Source: a virus | Strand: one strand, 5' to 3' | Length of the DNA stretch: 61,851 bases | Virus record (IMG/VR): IMGVR_UViG_3300048597_000294 | Coordinates: 1 to 61,851 of that record | Part shown: one piece after another, positions 24,811 through 33,141 of the stretch | How positions within the stretch are numbered: position 1 is the first letter of the stretch | Layout: each line of letters starts with the position of its first letter | The notes under the pieces: model-generated | What the model was told of the DNA's origin: nothing | What the model saw: the letters and a program-made list of their open reading frames with translations, nothing else | Database searches by the model: none | Translations under genes and position numbers: made by a program

Positions 24811-25584
24811 TCACGTTCGCGGATGCATCGCCATGTAGGCGCCGACCACGAACGCCTCGACGCTCGCCACGTCGGGCTTGCCGAGCGCGTGCGAGTCGCG
24901 CAACGCGAGCAAGCGCGTCTCCAGTTGCTCCGCATCCTTCAGGCACTCCTCCATCGAGTACTTGCCCGTGCGCACGTCGAGGATGTGCTGGCGTTGCGGT
25001 TCAGGCATGGGAAACGTCAAGCGGCCGGTCTCCGCGAGTTCGATCCCTTGGTACCCGAGGCGCAGCATGTGACCGGCGTACTTCGTGTCGAAGCCGTACT
25101 TCTCGACGAGTTCGGGACGCGGCGCTCCGTGCCCGCTCCGGTTGTGCATGTGAGTCCGCTGTTGGCGCATGTAGCCCAGGTGGGGCGCGAAGATGTTCTC
25201 GCCGATGAAGCAGGGCGCGAGCGCGCGCAGGGCCTTGGCGATGTCCGTGTCGATCAGCATCGCGTGCTCCGGGATGAAGAGGAGCTGGAGGATCGTCGGG
25301 TTCCCGTCGAGCGCGAGGCGCGCCCACTTGGCGAGGCTGTACGTCACGCGGTCGAGATCGCCGGGGCCGGAACGTTCGCCGTCCGGCTTCGTGCGCTCGA
25401 TGTGCTGCTCGAAGCGCCCGCGCAGGCCGAAGAAGTGGGTCCAGGGCTCGATGCAGATGCCCATCTCGTCCCGATCCGCGACGTCCGAGACGGACAGGCC
25501 GTAGAGCGTGGAGCCCACGACCGCGCGCATGATCGTCTCTCGCGTGGTGGGCCGGTACGAGGTCGGTTGTTCGGAGATCTTCAC
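24811..25584 (-). CDS. Predicted nucleotidyltransferase, RlaP/DNA-polymerase-beta type (257 aa)
   Basis: Residues 24-45 carry GSTLYGLSVSD then ADRDEMGI, the Gly-Ser and Asp-x-Asp motif of pol-beta nucleotidyltransferases; the rest (FFGLRGRFEQH, ALDGNPTILQLLF, YAGHMLRLGYQG) fits the phage/bacterial RlaP family (PF10127), linked to RNA repair by comparative studies. It is followed two bases later by the tRNA-like gene end on the opposite strand, so a role in tRNA end repair or modification is attractive but inferred. The start is a GTG that overlaps the previous stop (GTGA). Confidence 0.75.
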   Translation of the reverse strand: MKISEQPTSYRPTTRETIMRAVVGSTLYGLSVSDVADRDEMGICIEPWTHFFGLRGRFEQHIERTKPDGERSGPGDLDRVTYSLAKWARLALDGNPTILQLLFIPEHAMLIDTDIAKALRALAPCFIGENIFAPHLGYMRQQRTHMHNRSGHGAPRPELVEKYGFDTKYAGHMLRLGYQGIELAETGRLTFPMPEPQRQHILDVRTGKYSMEECLKDAEQLETRLLALRDSHALGKPDVASVEAFVVGAYMAMHPRT

Positions 25585-26351
25585 GCGCGCGGCTCTCGCC
25601 CGATGAACATCCCCGGCACGAGGCCCCGCGCGATCTGGTCGCGGAACACAGGGTCGAGCGACGCCATGCACTCTCGGATGATCGTCGACCATTCGACTTT
25701 CAGGTCGTACTCCATGTCGCGCCCGATGCTCTTGTACCACTGAACCGTAGACCCGCTCGGCTTGTGCAAGAACGTCGGCCGCGAGAACGCGTACCAGTCG
25801 CACGCCGTGGTGTGCGTGTACTTCGAATCGCCCTCCTCGTCGAAGGACTGGGGGACGGGCCCGTTGCGCGCGACCCACTCAGCCTCCTTGCCGCAGGAAC
25901 AGGACGGAGCCGGGTTGACCTTCAACCACGCATCGCGTTCGGCGTTGGTGGTGGGCGTGCTGTGCCAACTGCCCTCGGAGAAGATACGCATCATCTCCTC
26001 CGTGGGGGTCTCCTCCCGCCCTTCGGGCTTCGGAATCGACTTGCCCTTCACCATGCCGACACATTGGAACGCTCTGCTCCACGCGTCGAACTTGGTCACA
26101 GTGTCACAGTTGGCGTCGTGGATGGGTAGTCCGCCGCCGCAGTCGCAGCGAGGCATCCATCGATACCAGTGCATCTCGAACGTGTCGTTCTCGAAGTCGC
26201 ATCCGTAGCCGAACTCGCCGGCAAACCCGAAGTGCGAGGCGTCGGCGAGTCCGAGCTTGTGGATCTTCTCGGTGAGCCTGCGGAGATCCCGGTTGGCGTC
26301 TGAGCCGTCGTGGCCTGGGAGAACGATGTGGATCTGGCTGTGCTCGCTCAT
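25581..26351 (-). CDS. Hypothetical protein with cysteine clusters (256 aa)
   Basis: The N-terminal part (IHIVLPGHDGSDANRDLRR) looks like a compact alpha/beta start, followed by a Cys/His group (CDCGGGLPIHDANCDT) and a second SCSCGKE cluster, both possible zinc sites. Trp and Tyr are frequent. No family is recognised. Both ends are coupled by ATGA and GTGA overlaps to the neighbouring genes of the leftward operon. Confidence 0.7.
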   Translation of the reverse strand: MSEHSQIHIVLPGHDGSDANRDLRRLTEKIHKLGLADASHFGFAGEFGYGCDFENDTFEMHWYRWMPRCDCGGGLPIHDANCDTVTKFDAWSRAFQCVGMVKGKSIPKPEGREETPTEEMMRIFSEGSWHSTPTTNAERDAWLKVNPAPSCSCGKEAEWVARNGPVPQSFDEEGDSKYTHTTACDWYAFSRPTFLHKPSGSTVQWYKSIGRDMEYDLKVEWSTIIRECMASLDPVFRDQIARGLVPGMFIGREPRA

Positions 26352-26773
26352 CGCGGCGGCTCCTGAACTCGTTCGGACCACCACTCGCCGCCCATGTCCT
26401 TGAGCTCCTCGGGGTAGTGCGTGTCGTACTCGTAGACGGCCGGGACCCCGATGTGGCTGTCGATCACCACGAGGACGCACGATGCCTCGGCGAGGCTGTC
26501 GCGACGCCAGAAGTAGTGACCCGTCACCGTGGGCGGCGTGGTCGACCAGCGGGGAGGGGACGCGAGGCGGTCGAGCGTGGCCTGGAGAGCGCGCGCGTAG
26601 CGGTCGTGCTCCTCCTGCGAGGGGAACGTGATCGCGAGGCTCAGGTTCGGCGGGACCTTCAGCGGGACGGTGACGATGCCGCTCGATGCGAGGACGGGCT
26701 GCGACGGCGCGAGGCCCGGCGCCGTCTCCTTCACGTAGTGGATCGACTGGGTTCGGTCGCTTCGATCTTCCAT
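26348..26773 (-). CDS. Hypothetical protein (141 aa)
   Basis: Start MEDRSDR at 26771-26773 rather than an upstream Arg-rich reading. The protein has a beta-rich centre (SGIVTVPLKVPPNLSLAITF) and a C-terminal 'YYPEELKDMGGEWWSERV'-type helix. No recognised family. Its stop overlaps the next start (ATGA). Confidence 0.6.
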   Translation of the reverse strand: MEDRSDRTQSIHYVKETAPGLAPSQPVLASSGIVTVPLKVPPNLSLAITFPSQEEHDRYARALQATLDRLASPPRWSTTPPTVTGHYFWRRDSLAEASCVLVVIDSHIGVPAVYEYDTHYPEELKDMGGEWWSERVQEPPR

Positions 26774-26783
26774 GCCCCGGATC

Positions 26784-27482
26784 CTACCCAGCCTCCGCCG
26801 CGCTCGCACCTGAGACGAGGTTGGCGCGGCGCTGGGCTTCCACGGCCTCTTCGATGGTCGCGAAGGTCCCCAGCTCCAGACGCTGGCCGTTCACGCACGC
26901 GCGCACGCGCCAGCGCTGCTTCGTGCTGTTCCAGTGGATGTTGCGGATGCCGCTCCGTGCCGGCGGGCGGATGCGAGGCGGCGGCGGCTTCGCGTGGCCC
27001 TTCGGCGACTTGGGGCGCACGGGCGTCGTGAACGTCCGCTCGGCGTCCCATCCCAGCTCTTCCATGCGGTGCTTCGCAGTGTCCGCCCTGATCCCGAACT
27101 CGTCGCAGAGTTCGACGAAGAGCCGGCGCGCGCCTCGGAACTCGATCCACTTGGAGCTGCGCCGGTTGCGGCAGTTCGTCTTGCGCAGCACCCAGCGGCA
27201 GTTCCCGGGCTCGTAGCCGCGGTCGTTGTCGATGCGGTCGAGCTCGTGCTTCCTCGACGGCTTCGGCCCCATGTCGGCCACGAACGCGGCGACGTCGTCG
27301 CGCCAGCGGTCGCACACGGAGATCCCGCGACCGCCGTAGTCCTTCCACGCGGGGTTCGTGGGGACGGTGCAGCGCAGGCGCATCGTCTGCCACGCGCGGT
27401 ACTCGGGCCGATAGCTCAAGCCGTGCTTGCGGGTGATCCGCCCCTTCCTGGGGCTCGGGAAGGGCAGCTCAGCGGTTCGCAT
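26784..27482 (-). CDS. HNH-type endonuclease with AP2 DNA-binding domain (232 aa)
   Basis: Residues ~25-110 hold an HNH-like nuclease segment: YRAWQTMRLRC, YGGRGISVCDRW, then HELDRIDNDRGYEPGNCRW and a Cys/Arg end, matching a common phage HNH subfamily. Residues ~176-222 (SGIRNIHWNSTKQRWRVRA, then ELGTFATIEEAVEA) are an AP2/ERF-like DNA-binding domain, often attached to such endonucleases. It may act as a homing endonuclease or in DNA processing. The gene overlaps the preceding one by 14 bases. Confidence 0.85.
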   Translation of the reverse strand: MRTAELPFPSPRKGRITRKHGLSYRPEYRAWQTMRLRCTVPTNPAWKDYGGRGISVCDRWRDDVAAFVADMGPKPSRKHELDRIDNDRGYEPGNCRWVLRKTNCRNRRSSKWIEFRGARRLFVELCDEFGIRADTAKHRMEELGWDAERTFTTPVRPKSPKGHAKPPPPRIRPPARSGIRNIHWNSTKQRWRVRACVNGQRLELGTFATIEEAVEAQRRANLVSGASAAEAG

Positions 27483-27642
27483 GTGCCATCTCCCGTAGGC
27501 ACCGCGCGACCTTGCGGCGGCGGTAGGCGGCTCGTCCGATCGTACGAGCGCGAGAACGGACGCACTCGGGGGACGTGCACGAGACGCGGCGGCGGTTCGA
27601 GCGGATCGCGGCGCCGCAGTGCTGGCAGCGGGGAGGGGTCAC
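27469..27642 (-). CDS. Small zinc-finger protein (57 aa)
   Basis: CxxC pairs CQHC and SCTSPEC at the start (after VTPPR), then a basic helical tail, give a short zinc-ribbon followed by an Arg-rich segment. Start chosen at GTG 27640-27642, which overlaps the previous stop (GTGA). Likely nucleic-acid binding; function unknown. Confidence 0.6.
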   Translation of the reverse strand: MTPPRCQHCGAAIRSNRRRVSCTSPECVRSRARTIGRAAYRRRKVARCLREMAHANR

Positions 27643-28091
27643 GGGGAGACCTCGCTTCCTCTGCTCGCGCGCTGAATCAGCACCTTGCACCACACGTTCG
27701 GATGCCCCTTCGCGTACACGTCCGCGTCGTTCCATCCGTGGACACTCGCCAAGCCCGCGAGGATCCCGCGCGAACGCGAGATGCCGCCGTAGCACGCGGC
27801 GTAGATCGTCGAGACCTCGCCGCGCCACTTGTTCACGAAGTCCAGCACGTCGATCGCTTGTCCGCGCGTCATGGGCATCGCCACCTGATCGTCCTTTGCC
27901 TCGGGGAACGACCAGCGACCCTCGCCGTCGCAGTCAGAGAACCGCAGGTGCAGCACGGCCCGGAGCGATCCGATCGGCGCGACCTTGTGCAAGCGCCCCG
28001 TGGGGTACGCGATGCAGATCGCAACGCACGGGCTTTGCGCGGTGAGGTCGGCCGCTTCGATTTCGCGGCGCGACATGGCGACGAGCTTCAC
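27639..28091 (-). CDS. Protein tyrosine/dual-specificity phosphatase-like protein (150 aa)
   Basis: The core is VLHLRFSDCD, then MTRGQAIDVLDFVNKW, then the P-loop C100-YGGIS-R106 (signature C-x5-R followed by SRG). This matches a phage/bacterial dual-specificity phosphatase group with 'VHC.AGISRS' in the same place; here the usual His before Cys is Ala (AAC). It may remove phosphate from host proteins or nucleotides; the target is unknown. The GTG start overlaps the previous stop (GTGA), so it belongs to the leftward operon. Confidence 0.75.
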   Translation of the reverse strand: MKLVAMSRREIEAADLTAQSPCVAICIAYPTGRLHKVAPIGSLRAVLHLRFSDCDGEGRWSFPEAKDDQVAMPMTRGQAIDVLDFVNKWRGEVSTIYAACYGGISRSRGILAGLASVHGWNDADVYAKGHPNVWCKVLIQRASRGSEVSP

Positions 28092-29842
28092 GGCGCGACC
28101 TCGATGCCCACGGCAGCGAGGGCGGATTGCAGCCGATCCTGGATGCTCGGCTCGCGGTCGAGCCACTCATGGACGAGGCGTTCCAACTCCTGCCCCGTCA
28201 CGCTGCGCTTCGCGGTACCCGGCGAGCAGATGGAGAGCACGGTCGCGACGGCCACCTCGGCGAGCTTCGACTCCGCGTCGGCGCTCCACACCAAGGGGAT
28301 GTGCGGATGCATCGCGCGACGGACCTCGTTCTCCAGGTACGCCGTGTCGACGGTGACGCGCTTCGCCGTGGGGCTCGGCTTCTCGGGCAGCTCGTGCAGG
28401 TTCTGACGCAGCACGCGCTCGATGGCGAGTGCGTTCGGGCTGCCCATCTCCGCGATGACCTGGGCCGCCTTCTCGATCGCGACGCCCCACGTCTGCTTGC
28501 GCTCCAGATCGGCGACTCGGTCGCGAAGCCGCTCGCGCTCCGGGATCGCCTTGTCGAGCAATGCGGCTGCTTCCGCCAGCCGGCCGTGCAAGTAGTCGCG
28601 ATCCTCCCGCAGCTTGCGGACGTCCACGACCAGCGGATCGCTCTCCTTGGCTCCGGGGCCGACGGCCTCTTGGACTTGGGCAAGCAAGTCGGCATACGAG
28701 CGCCGGTCCCTCAGCGCCGCCTCGACGGCGCCGACCAGGCTCCGCTCGACTTGGGGCGAGCCCACGACGGGGCGGAGCGCCTCGGCGATCGCGTCGCGCT
28801 CTGCGACAATCGGGGCGAAGCTGGCGATCGCGGCGTCGGCCTGTCGGTATCGAAGGGCGATGATGTCCTGGCGGCAGTCGTGCAGCGGCGCTACGGCATC
28901 GTTCGGGTGCTTGGCGAGAGCGAGCTGCATCAAGTTCGCCAGCGCCTCGCGGTCGGGCGCGAACGGCGCGGCGGGGGCGGGAGACGGGGCGGGGTCTTTC
29001 GGACCCTGAGGCGTGCTTGTCTCTCGGTCGGCGTGGTGATCGCTAGCCGGGCAGCCGCTTCCACGCTCCATGTTGTGACCCGCTTTCAGACCTGAGTCAC
29101 CGGGCACGCTCGCCCCGTCTCCCTGTTCTCCGATGCACAGCGCGCGGACGGCTGCGGTGATCTTGTCCATGTGTTCGCGCGAGAGCTGCCAGCCAGTGCT
29201 CACACGAGAGAGCATCGACAGGGTGCTCTTGCTGCTCCCTGTGAGCGATCGAAGGATGGCGGTTCCGATCTCTTCGTCGCTCGGAACCGCGCGCGGACGT
29301 GCGCTCGGTCGCGCCGCGTCGAAGCGCAAGCGCCAGTAGCCGTCCACGCTCGGCGGAATCCAGTTGCCAAAGCTGATCGAGCGACCTGTCGCGGCCTCTT
29401 CCACCTCGACGAATCGGCCAGCCTCGGGGCCTGGAGGGCCATCGAAGAGCACGTCGATCTCGCGCTGCTCCACGAACAGCGGAGCGACGCGGGCGATCTC
29501 CTTGCACGTCGCGTGCACACTCGGCGCACCCGCAACCGAAAGCGCGGCACGTTTCTGCTCCTCGCTCCACGTGGAAGGCGGAGACGCGACGGTCTTCCCG
29601 AGGTCCGACGGTCTCGCATCCGCCGCACCACCCGCCGCGTCTCCGTTCAAATCGGCGCCGACCTCCAACGATCGCAGGCTCGGCGCCGTGGACGGCACGG
29701 TGCCGCCCTGTGAGGTGGGCGCGGGAGCCTCCCCGCTCGCCGCGCCCGTGAGGCCCCCCGACCTCTGTTCGAGTTCCTCGCGCACGACCGCACGCGCGAT
29801 CTCGCGGATGTCCAGCACTTGCTCTTCGATGAACGATGACAT
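28088..29842 (-). CDS. Large helical phage protein (584 aa)
   Basis: The start ATG at 29840-29842 (MSSFIEEQVLDIREIARAV) is preferred over an upstream reading. There is a long coiled-coil (LREDRDYLHGRLAEAAALLD, then ERERLRDRVADLERKQ) near residues 420-470, and a helix-rich centre with a 'LTGSSKSTLSMLSRVSTGWQLS' segment. Low-complexity Pro/Ser regions separate them. Not recognised. Its size and position in the leftward early operon suggest a host-takeover or nucleoprotein role, but this is not supported by motifs. Confidence 0.6.
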   Translation of the reverse strand: MSSFIEEQVLDIREIARAVVREELEQRSGGLTGAASGEAPAPTSQGGTVPSTAPSLRSLEVGADLNGDAAGGAADARPSDLGKTVASPPSTWSEEQKRAALSVAGAPSVHATCKEIARVAPLFVEQREIDVLFDGPPGPEAGRFVEVEEAATGRSISFGNWIPPSVDGYWRLRFDAARPSARPRAVPSDEEIGTAILRSLTGSSKSTLSMLSRVSTGWQLSREHMDKITAAVRALCIGEQGDGASVPGDSGLKAGHNMERGSGCPASDHHADRETSTPQGPKDPAPSPAPAAPFAPDREALANLMQLALAKHPNDAVAPLHDCRQDIIALRYRQADAAIASFAPIVAERDAIAEALRPVVGSPQVERSLVGAVEAALRDRRSYADLLAQVQEAVGPGAKESDPLVVDVRKLREDRDYLHGRLAEAAALLDKAIPERERLRDRVADLERKQTWGVAIEKAAQVIAEMGSPNALAIERVLRQNLHELPEKPSPTAKRVTVDTAYLENEVRRAMHPHIPLVWSADAESKLAEVAVATVLSICSPGTAKRSVTGQELERLVHEWLDREPSIQDRLQSALAAVGIEVAP

Positions 29843-29844
29843 GC

Positions 29845-30216
29845 TCAGCTCGCCTTCTTCGGTTCGTACACGTTCGACTTCCACAGAACTTTCAACGATC
29901 CATTCGACGACAGTGCGCTTGCCGCGCCGCCCGCTCGGATCCAGCCGTTGCGCTTCGCTGCCTGGATCACCGCGCCCCACGCTCGTCCATCCGCTCCCGC
30001 CGGCGTCGGGCAGAGCTTGCGCACGTCCTCCGCGAGGAACGTCTCGTGCTCGAGCGCGAACTGGCGCACGGCCTCGAGCGCGCGTTCATTCCAGCCGTCG
30101 CTCACGCGCTCGGCCTTCGTCGCGGCTCGCGTCATGCCGACCTCGGCGCGCAGCTTCGCGTTCTCGCGCGCGAGGCGCTCAGGGTCGAAGAGGTCGGGCT
30201 GGCGGATGTCAGCCAC
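29845..30216 (-). CDS. Small winged-helix-like protein (123 aa)
   Basis: Residues ~38-110 (RALEAVRQFALEHETFLAED, DGRAWGAVIQAAKRNGWIRAG) resemble a winged-helix DNA-binding domain found in phage replication-region proteins. The GTG start at 30214-30216 overlaps the previous stop by eight bases. A DNA-binding role is plausible; the exact family is not recognised. Confidence 0.6.
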   Translation of the reverse strand: MADIRQPDLFDPERLARENAKLRAEVGMTRAATKAERVSDGWNERALEAVRQFALEHETFLAEDVRKLCPTPAGADGRAWGAVIQAAKRNGWIRAGGAASALSSNGSLKVLWKSNVYEPKKAS

Positions 30217-30811
30217 GGCTCGCCTCCACGCGCTCGAACGTGATCGCCCACACCCACGGGTTCGATGCCCACGGCGCGCGCTTGCCGTTGATCGAGTCCC
30301 ACAGGCTCTCGAAGATGCACTCCGGGGGGAGATCGTCGTCGTGGATGCCCTCGGCGCACGCGTCATCCGCGCTGATATCCTGCAACCGCTGCACGCGCAC
30401 GTCAGTCACGCGCAGCGTCAGACGCGAGGCGCGGCGCGGCATGTGGATCGACGGACGCCAGCGGTCGATCTCGTCGTGCAGCGGATCGTCGTCCTGGTAG
30501 TCGGCTCGGTAGAAACACCCGGAGGCGAGTGCATGCAATCCGGGATCCCTGCCGCGATAGGACGCACGCGGCGCCCACGTCTCGCGCACCCACAACGTCT
30601 CGCCAGCCGTGCCGTGGGGGCACCAGTACTGTGCGGCGAGTCGACGCCAGTCGGCGTCCTCGACGTTGCCAGGAGTCCAGCCATCGCGGCCGCTCGTCCC
30701 ACGTCGCGTTTGCATCCGCTCGACGTTGAGCACGCGCCGCGTCTGCGTCTTGCGCCCTTCGAGGATCGCGCGGACCATCGGAGCGGAAAAGAGAATGGGC
30801 TTTTCAGCCAC
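30209..30811 (-). CDS. ASCH/PUA-like domain protein (200 aa)
   Basis: The N-terminal KPILFSAPMVRAILEGRKTQ followed by TRRV, and the C-terminal 'RLTLRVTDVRVQRLQDIS' plus 'FESLWDSINGKRAPW', match the ASCH/YqfB-like phage protein group, a PUA-related fold thought to bind RNA or nucleotides. The GTG start at 30809-30811 overlaps the previous stop by eight bases. Known in many temperate phages; the molecular role is not established. Confidence 0.85.
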   Translation of the reverse strand: MAEKPILFSAPMVRAILEGRKTQTRRVLNVERMQTRRGTSGRDGWTPGNVEDADWRRLAAQYWCPHGTAGETLWVRETWAPRASYRGRDPGLHALASGCFYRADYQDDDPLHDEIDRWRPSIHMPRRASRLTLRVTDVRVQRLQDISADDACAEGIHDDDLPPECIFESLWDSINGKRAPWASNPWVWAITFERVEASRG

Positions 30812-31070
30812 GCTTCGCCTCCCGGTACGCGCGGACGGTGACGTGAACGCGCTTGTACGCCTCGCCCATGTTGCGGCCCCGGTTCTTGTCTCCCCAACGG
30901 TCCGCGTCGACGTACGCCTCCGCTGCCTCCACGACCGGATGCGCTGCGACAAGCTCGCGCGCCATCGCGCACTTGGGGTTCGCGCACGGTTGGTCGTCGA
31001 AGATCCGGCACGCCTCGGCTTCGCCGCGTGCCAGCGCGTAGACGTCAGAGGTCGTGACTTCGGCGCTCAC
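30804..31070 (-). CDS. Small hypothetical protein (88 aa)
   Basis: The protein has Cys residues at ACRIFDD and CANPKCAMA and an Arg-rich helical end (MGEAYKRVHVTVRAYREAK). The GTG start overlaps the previous stop (GTGA). No family recognised. Confidence 0.55.
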   Translation of the reverse strand: MSAEVTTSDVYALARGEAEACRIFDDQPCANPKCAMARELVAAHPVVEAAEAYVDADRWGDKNRGRNMGEAYKRVHVTVRAYREAKRG

Positions 31071-31249
31071 AGCCACCCCCAAGCGCACACGAGCGCGACG
31101 ACGAGCGAGGCGATCACCCCGAGGGCGAGCCACAACACGGCCGCCATCCAGTCGTCACGGTGGTACGCCTGCGCGACCTTCCACCCCATCACGCACGCAA
31201 TGGCGATCACCAGCGCGAGCCACACGGGGATCGTGAACGTGGAGTCCAT
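31067..31249 (-). CDS. Small membrane protein (60 aa)
   Basis: Two hydrophobic helices (about residues 6-24 and 36-58) with a short charged loop (KVAQAYHRDD) between them. The start ATG at 31247-31249 is preferred over a longer soluble-looking upstream reading. Early-region membrane proteins of this size can be exclusion or holin-type proteins; nothing here decides. Confidence 0.6.
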   Translation of the reverse strand: MDSTFTIPVWLALVIAIACVMGWKVAQAYHRDDWMAAVLWLALGVIASLVVALVCAWGWL

Positions 31250-31381
31250 CACGCGCTCCTCGGCGAAGGCAAAACGGTCGCGACGAGCAGATTTCGGCCA
31301 CCCGCCGCGACCGTACGGTGTTGCCAGGGCAATGTGGTCCAAACCCCGACCCCGAGAACTTGACCGATCGTGGTAGCGGAA

Positions 31382-31615
31382 TCAAGCAACATCGTTCTTC
31401 TTCTTCCGCCCGTACAGCTCCTCCAGGGTGATGCCCAGCCCGTCCGCGAGACGGTCGGGATTGCGCGGCGACGACACGAGGCCCGCCTCGATCTTCTGAA
31501 TCGTGGCCTCGGTGCAGCCCACGCGTGTCGCGAGTGCGCGGTGCGTCAGATCCAGTTCCTTCCGGCGCGCGCGCACGATCGCGGCGATGGTGCGGGCCCT
31601 CGTGAGGTTCGTCAC
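31382..31615 (-). CDS. XRE-family transcriptional regulator (77 aa)
   Basis: A complete Cro/C1-type helix-turn-helix: IAAIVRARRKELDLTHRAL, then ATRVGCTEATIQKIEAG, then PDRLADGLGITLEELYG. The GTG start overlaps the stop of the SMC-like ATPase gene (GTGA). It lies inside the leftward operon, ahead of a 130-base gap, and may regulate the distal part of that operon; it is separate from the repressor at 35689. Confidence 0.85.
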   Translation of the reverse strand: MTNLTRARTIAAIVRARRKELDLTHRALATRVGCTEATIQKIEAGLVSSPRNPDRLADGLGITLEELYGRKKKNDVA

Positions 31616-33138
31616 TGGAAGGCCTCCGCGCGCAGGTCGCCGTCGTCCGCCGACGCGGTGAGGATGATGAGGCCCTCCTCGCGGGCCATGCGGTCGACCT
31701 CGTGCTGCGTCGTGGGGTCGAGCGCGTCCCACCCCTCCTGGCGGCACGTGAGGAGTCCGCGCGTGCGGTCCGAGATCGCGCGCGACGAGATGTTGATGGC
31801 CCACCGCCAGCGCTCGCCGTGCGACAGCTCGTCGAACGGTTCGAGGCCGCGGTCGGTCTCGACCACCAACATGCCCTCGTGCACGGACATCCCTTGCGGG
31901 CAGACCTTGGCGAGCGCGGCCGTGATGACCAGCTCGCAGCCGCGGGCGGCGTCGCGCAGGCGTTCGGCGCGCGACAGCGCCTCGCCAGCTTGCTCGGCCT
32001 TGGCGCGGGCTCGCTGGCGCTGCTCGATGGCGCGGCGCACGACCTCGGCGCGTTGGAGTGTCGTGCGCGCGGCGGTCTGGCGCTTCTCCAGGGCGGCGAT
32101 CGACTCGGGGTCGACGTCGGCCGCGGACTCCGCCGCGGTGACCGCCTGCTGGAGTTGCTTGCGGCGCGTGAAGTCCTCGAACGCCTGTTCGACGGCGGCG
32201 CTCGCGTTCTTCTCGGCGGTCTGCGCGGCGCGCATCTCGGCCTTGGCCTCGGCCTCCTCCTGCTCGGCTTGCCGCAGCGCCGCGCGAGCTGCCGATGCAC
32301 GTTCCGTCGCGTCGTCTGCCGCCTTGACCGCGAGCTCCGATTTCGTCTTCGCTTCCGCGAGCGCTTCCTCGGCTGCCTTCCCGGCGTCGACCGTGCCCTT
32401 CGTGCCGTAGCTATCGAGCGTCTCCCTCGCGCGCTTCGCCGCGGCGCGCAGCTCGTCCGCGTTCCGTTGCCGGCCGCGCAGCTCGCCCAACTCCGCGCTC
32501 GCCGATTCGAGCTCGATCTGTAGCGCGCGCTCGTCGAGCAGCTCCGTTTCGGGCACGTCCTGGGCGGCGCTGGCGATGCCGTTCGCTTCGTTCTGGATGT
32601 TGCCGGCCTCGGCTTCGGCCGCGCGCGCGGCGGCCTCGAAGTCCCGCTTCACGGCAGCGGCCACGCTGGGCACGTCGCCCTTCTCCAAGGACGACGCCTT
32701 CACGACCCGCTCGAACTCGTCGACGCTTCCGGCGAGCTTCACGAACGGTTCGCGTTCCACCTGGGCGCCCGCGATCTTGCACAGCGCACGGATGCGCTCC
32801 GCGTGTGCGGCGCCGCGGTCCTTGATGCCGGGGTCCACGAGCAGGGACGGGTCCGGGCCTTCGAGCCCGACCACCTCGCACTCGCCGGCTGCGCTCTTGC
32901 GACGCCCGACGTGGACGCGCGCGCCGAAGCCCTCGACCATCGCGCCCAGCGCGCCGTCGCGCGTGCGCACGTCGCCGTTCCCGGTCACGAGGGCGTTCAC
33001 GGCCTCGAGCGCCGTCGACTTGCCCGAGCCGTTGCGGCCTCGCAGCACGATCACCCCGCCCTCGCCCGGCTCCGGCACCGCGATGGTGAGGGCCTCGATC
33101 GCGCCCACGTCCTTCAGCTTGATCTCGCGCTTGACCAT
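31612..33138 (-). CDS. SMC/Rad50-like AAA ATPase (508 aa)
   Basis: Walker A is GRNGSGKST at residues 34-42. Two long coiled coils (about 160-390) with Ala/Glu heptads flank a hinge-like region, and an ABC-type signature LSHGERWRW lies near residue 450. The Walker B region is weak (GLLTCRQEGWDALDPTTQ), as in some phage SbcC-like proteins, so hydrolysis may be altered. It follows an exonuclease and a putative annealing protein, so a DNA end-processing or replication role fits. The gene is coupled to the next one (GTGA). Confidence 0.82.
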   Translation of the reverse strand: MVKREIKLKDVGAIEALTIAVPEPGEGGVIVLRGRNGSGKSTALEAVNALVTGNGDVRTRDGALGAMVEGFGARVHVGRRKSAAGECEVVGLEGPDPSLLVDPGIKDRGAAHAERIRALCKIAGAQVEREPFVKLAGSVDEFERVVKASSLEKGDVPSVAAAVKRDFEAAARAAEAEAGNIQNEANGIASAAQDVPETELLDERALQIELESASAELGELRGRQRNADELRAAAKRARETLDSYGTKGTVDAGKAAEEALAEAKTKSELAVKAADDATERASAARAALRQAEQEEAEAKAEMRAAQTAEKNASAAVEQAFEDFTRRKQLQQAVTAAESAADVDPESIAALEKRQTAARTTLQRAEVVRRAIEQRQRARAKAEQAGEALSRAERLRDAARGCELVITAALAKVCPQGMSVHEGMLVVETDRGLEPFDELSHGERWRWAINISSRAISDRTRGLLTCRQEGWDALDPTTQHEVDRMAREEGLIILTASADDGDLRAEAFQ

Positions 33139-33141
33139 GGA

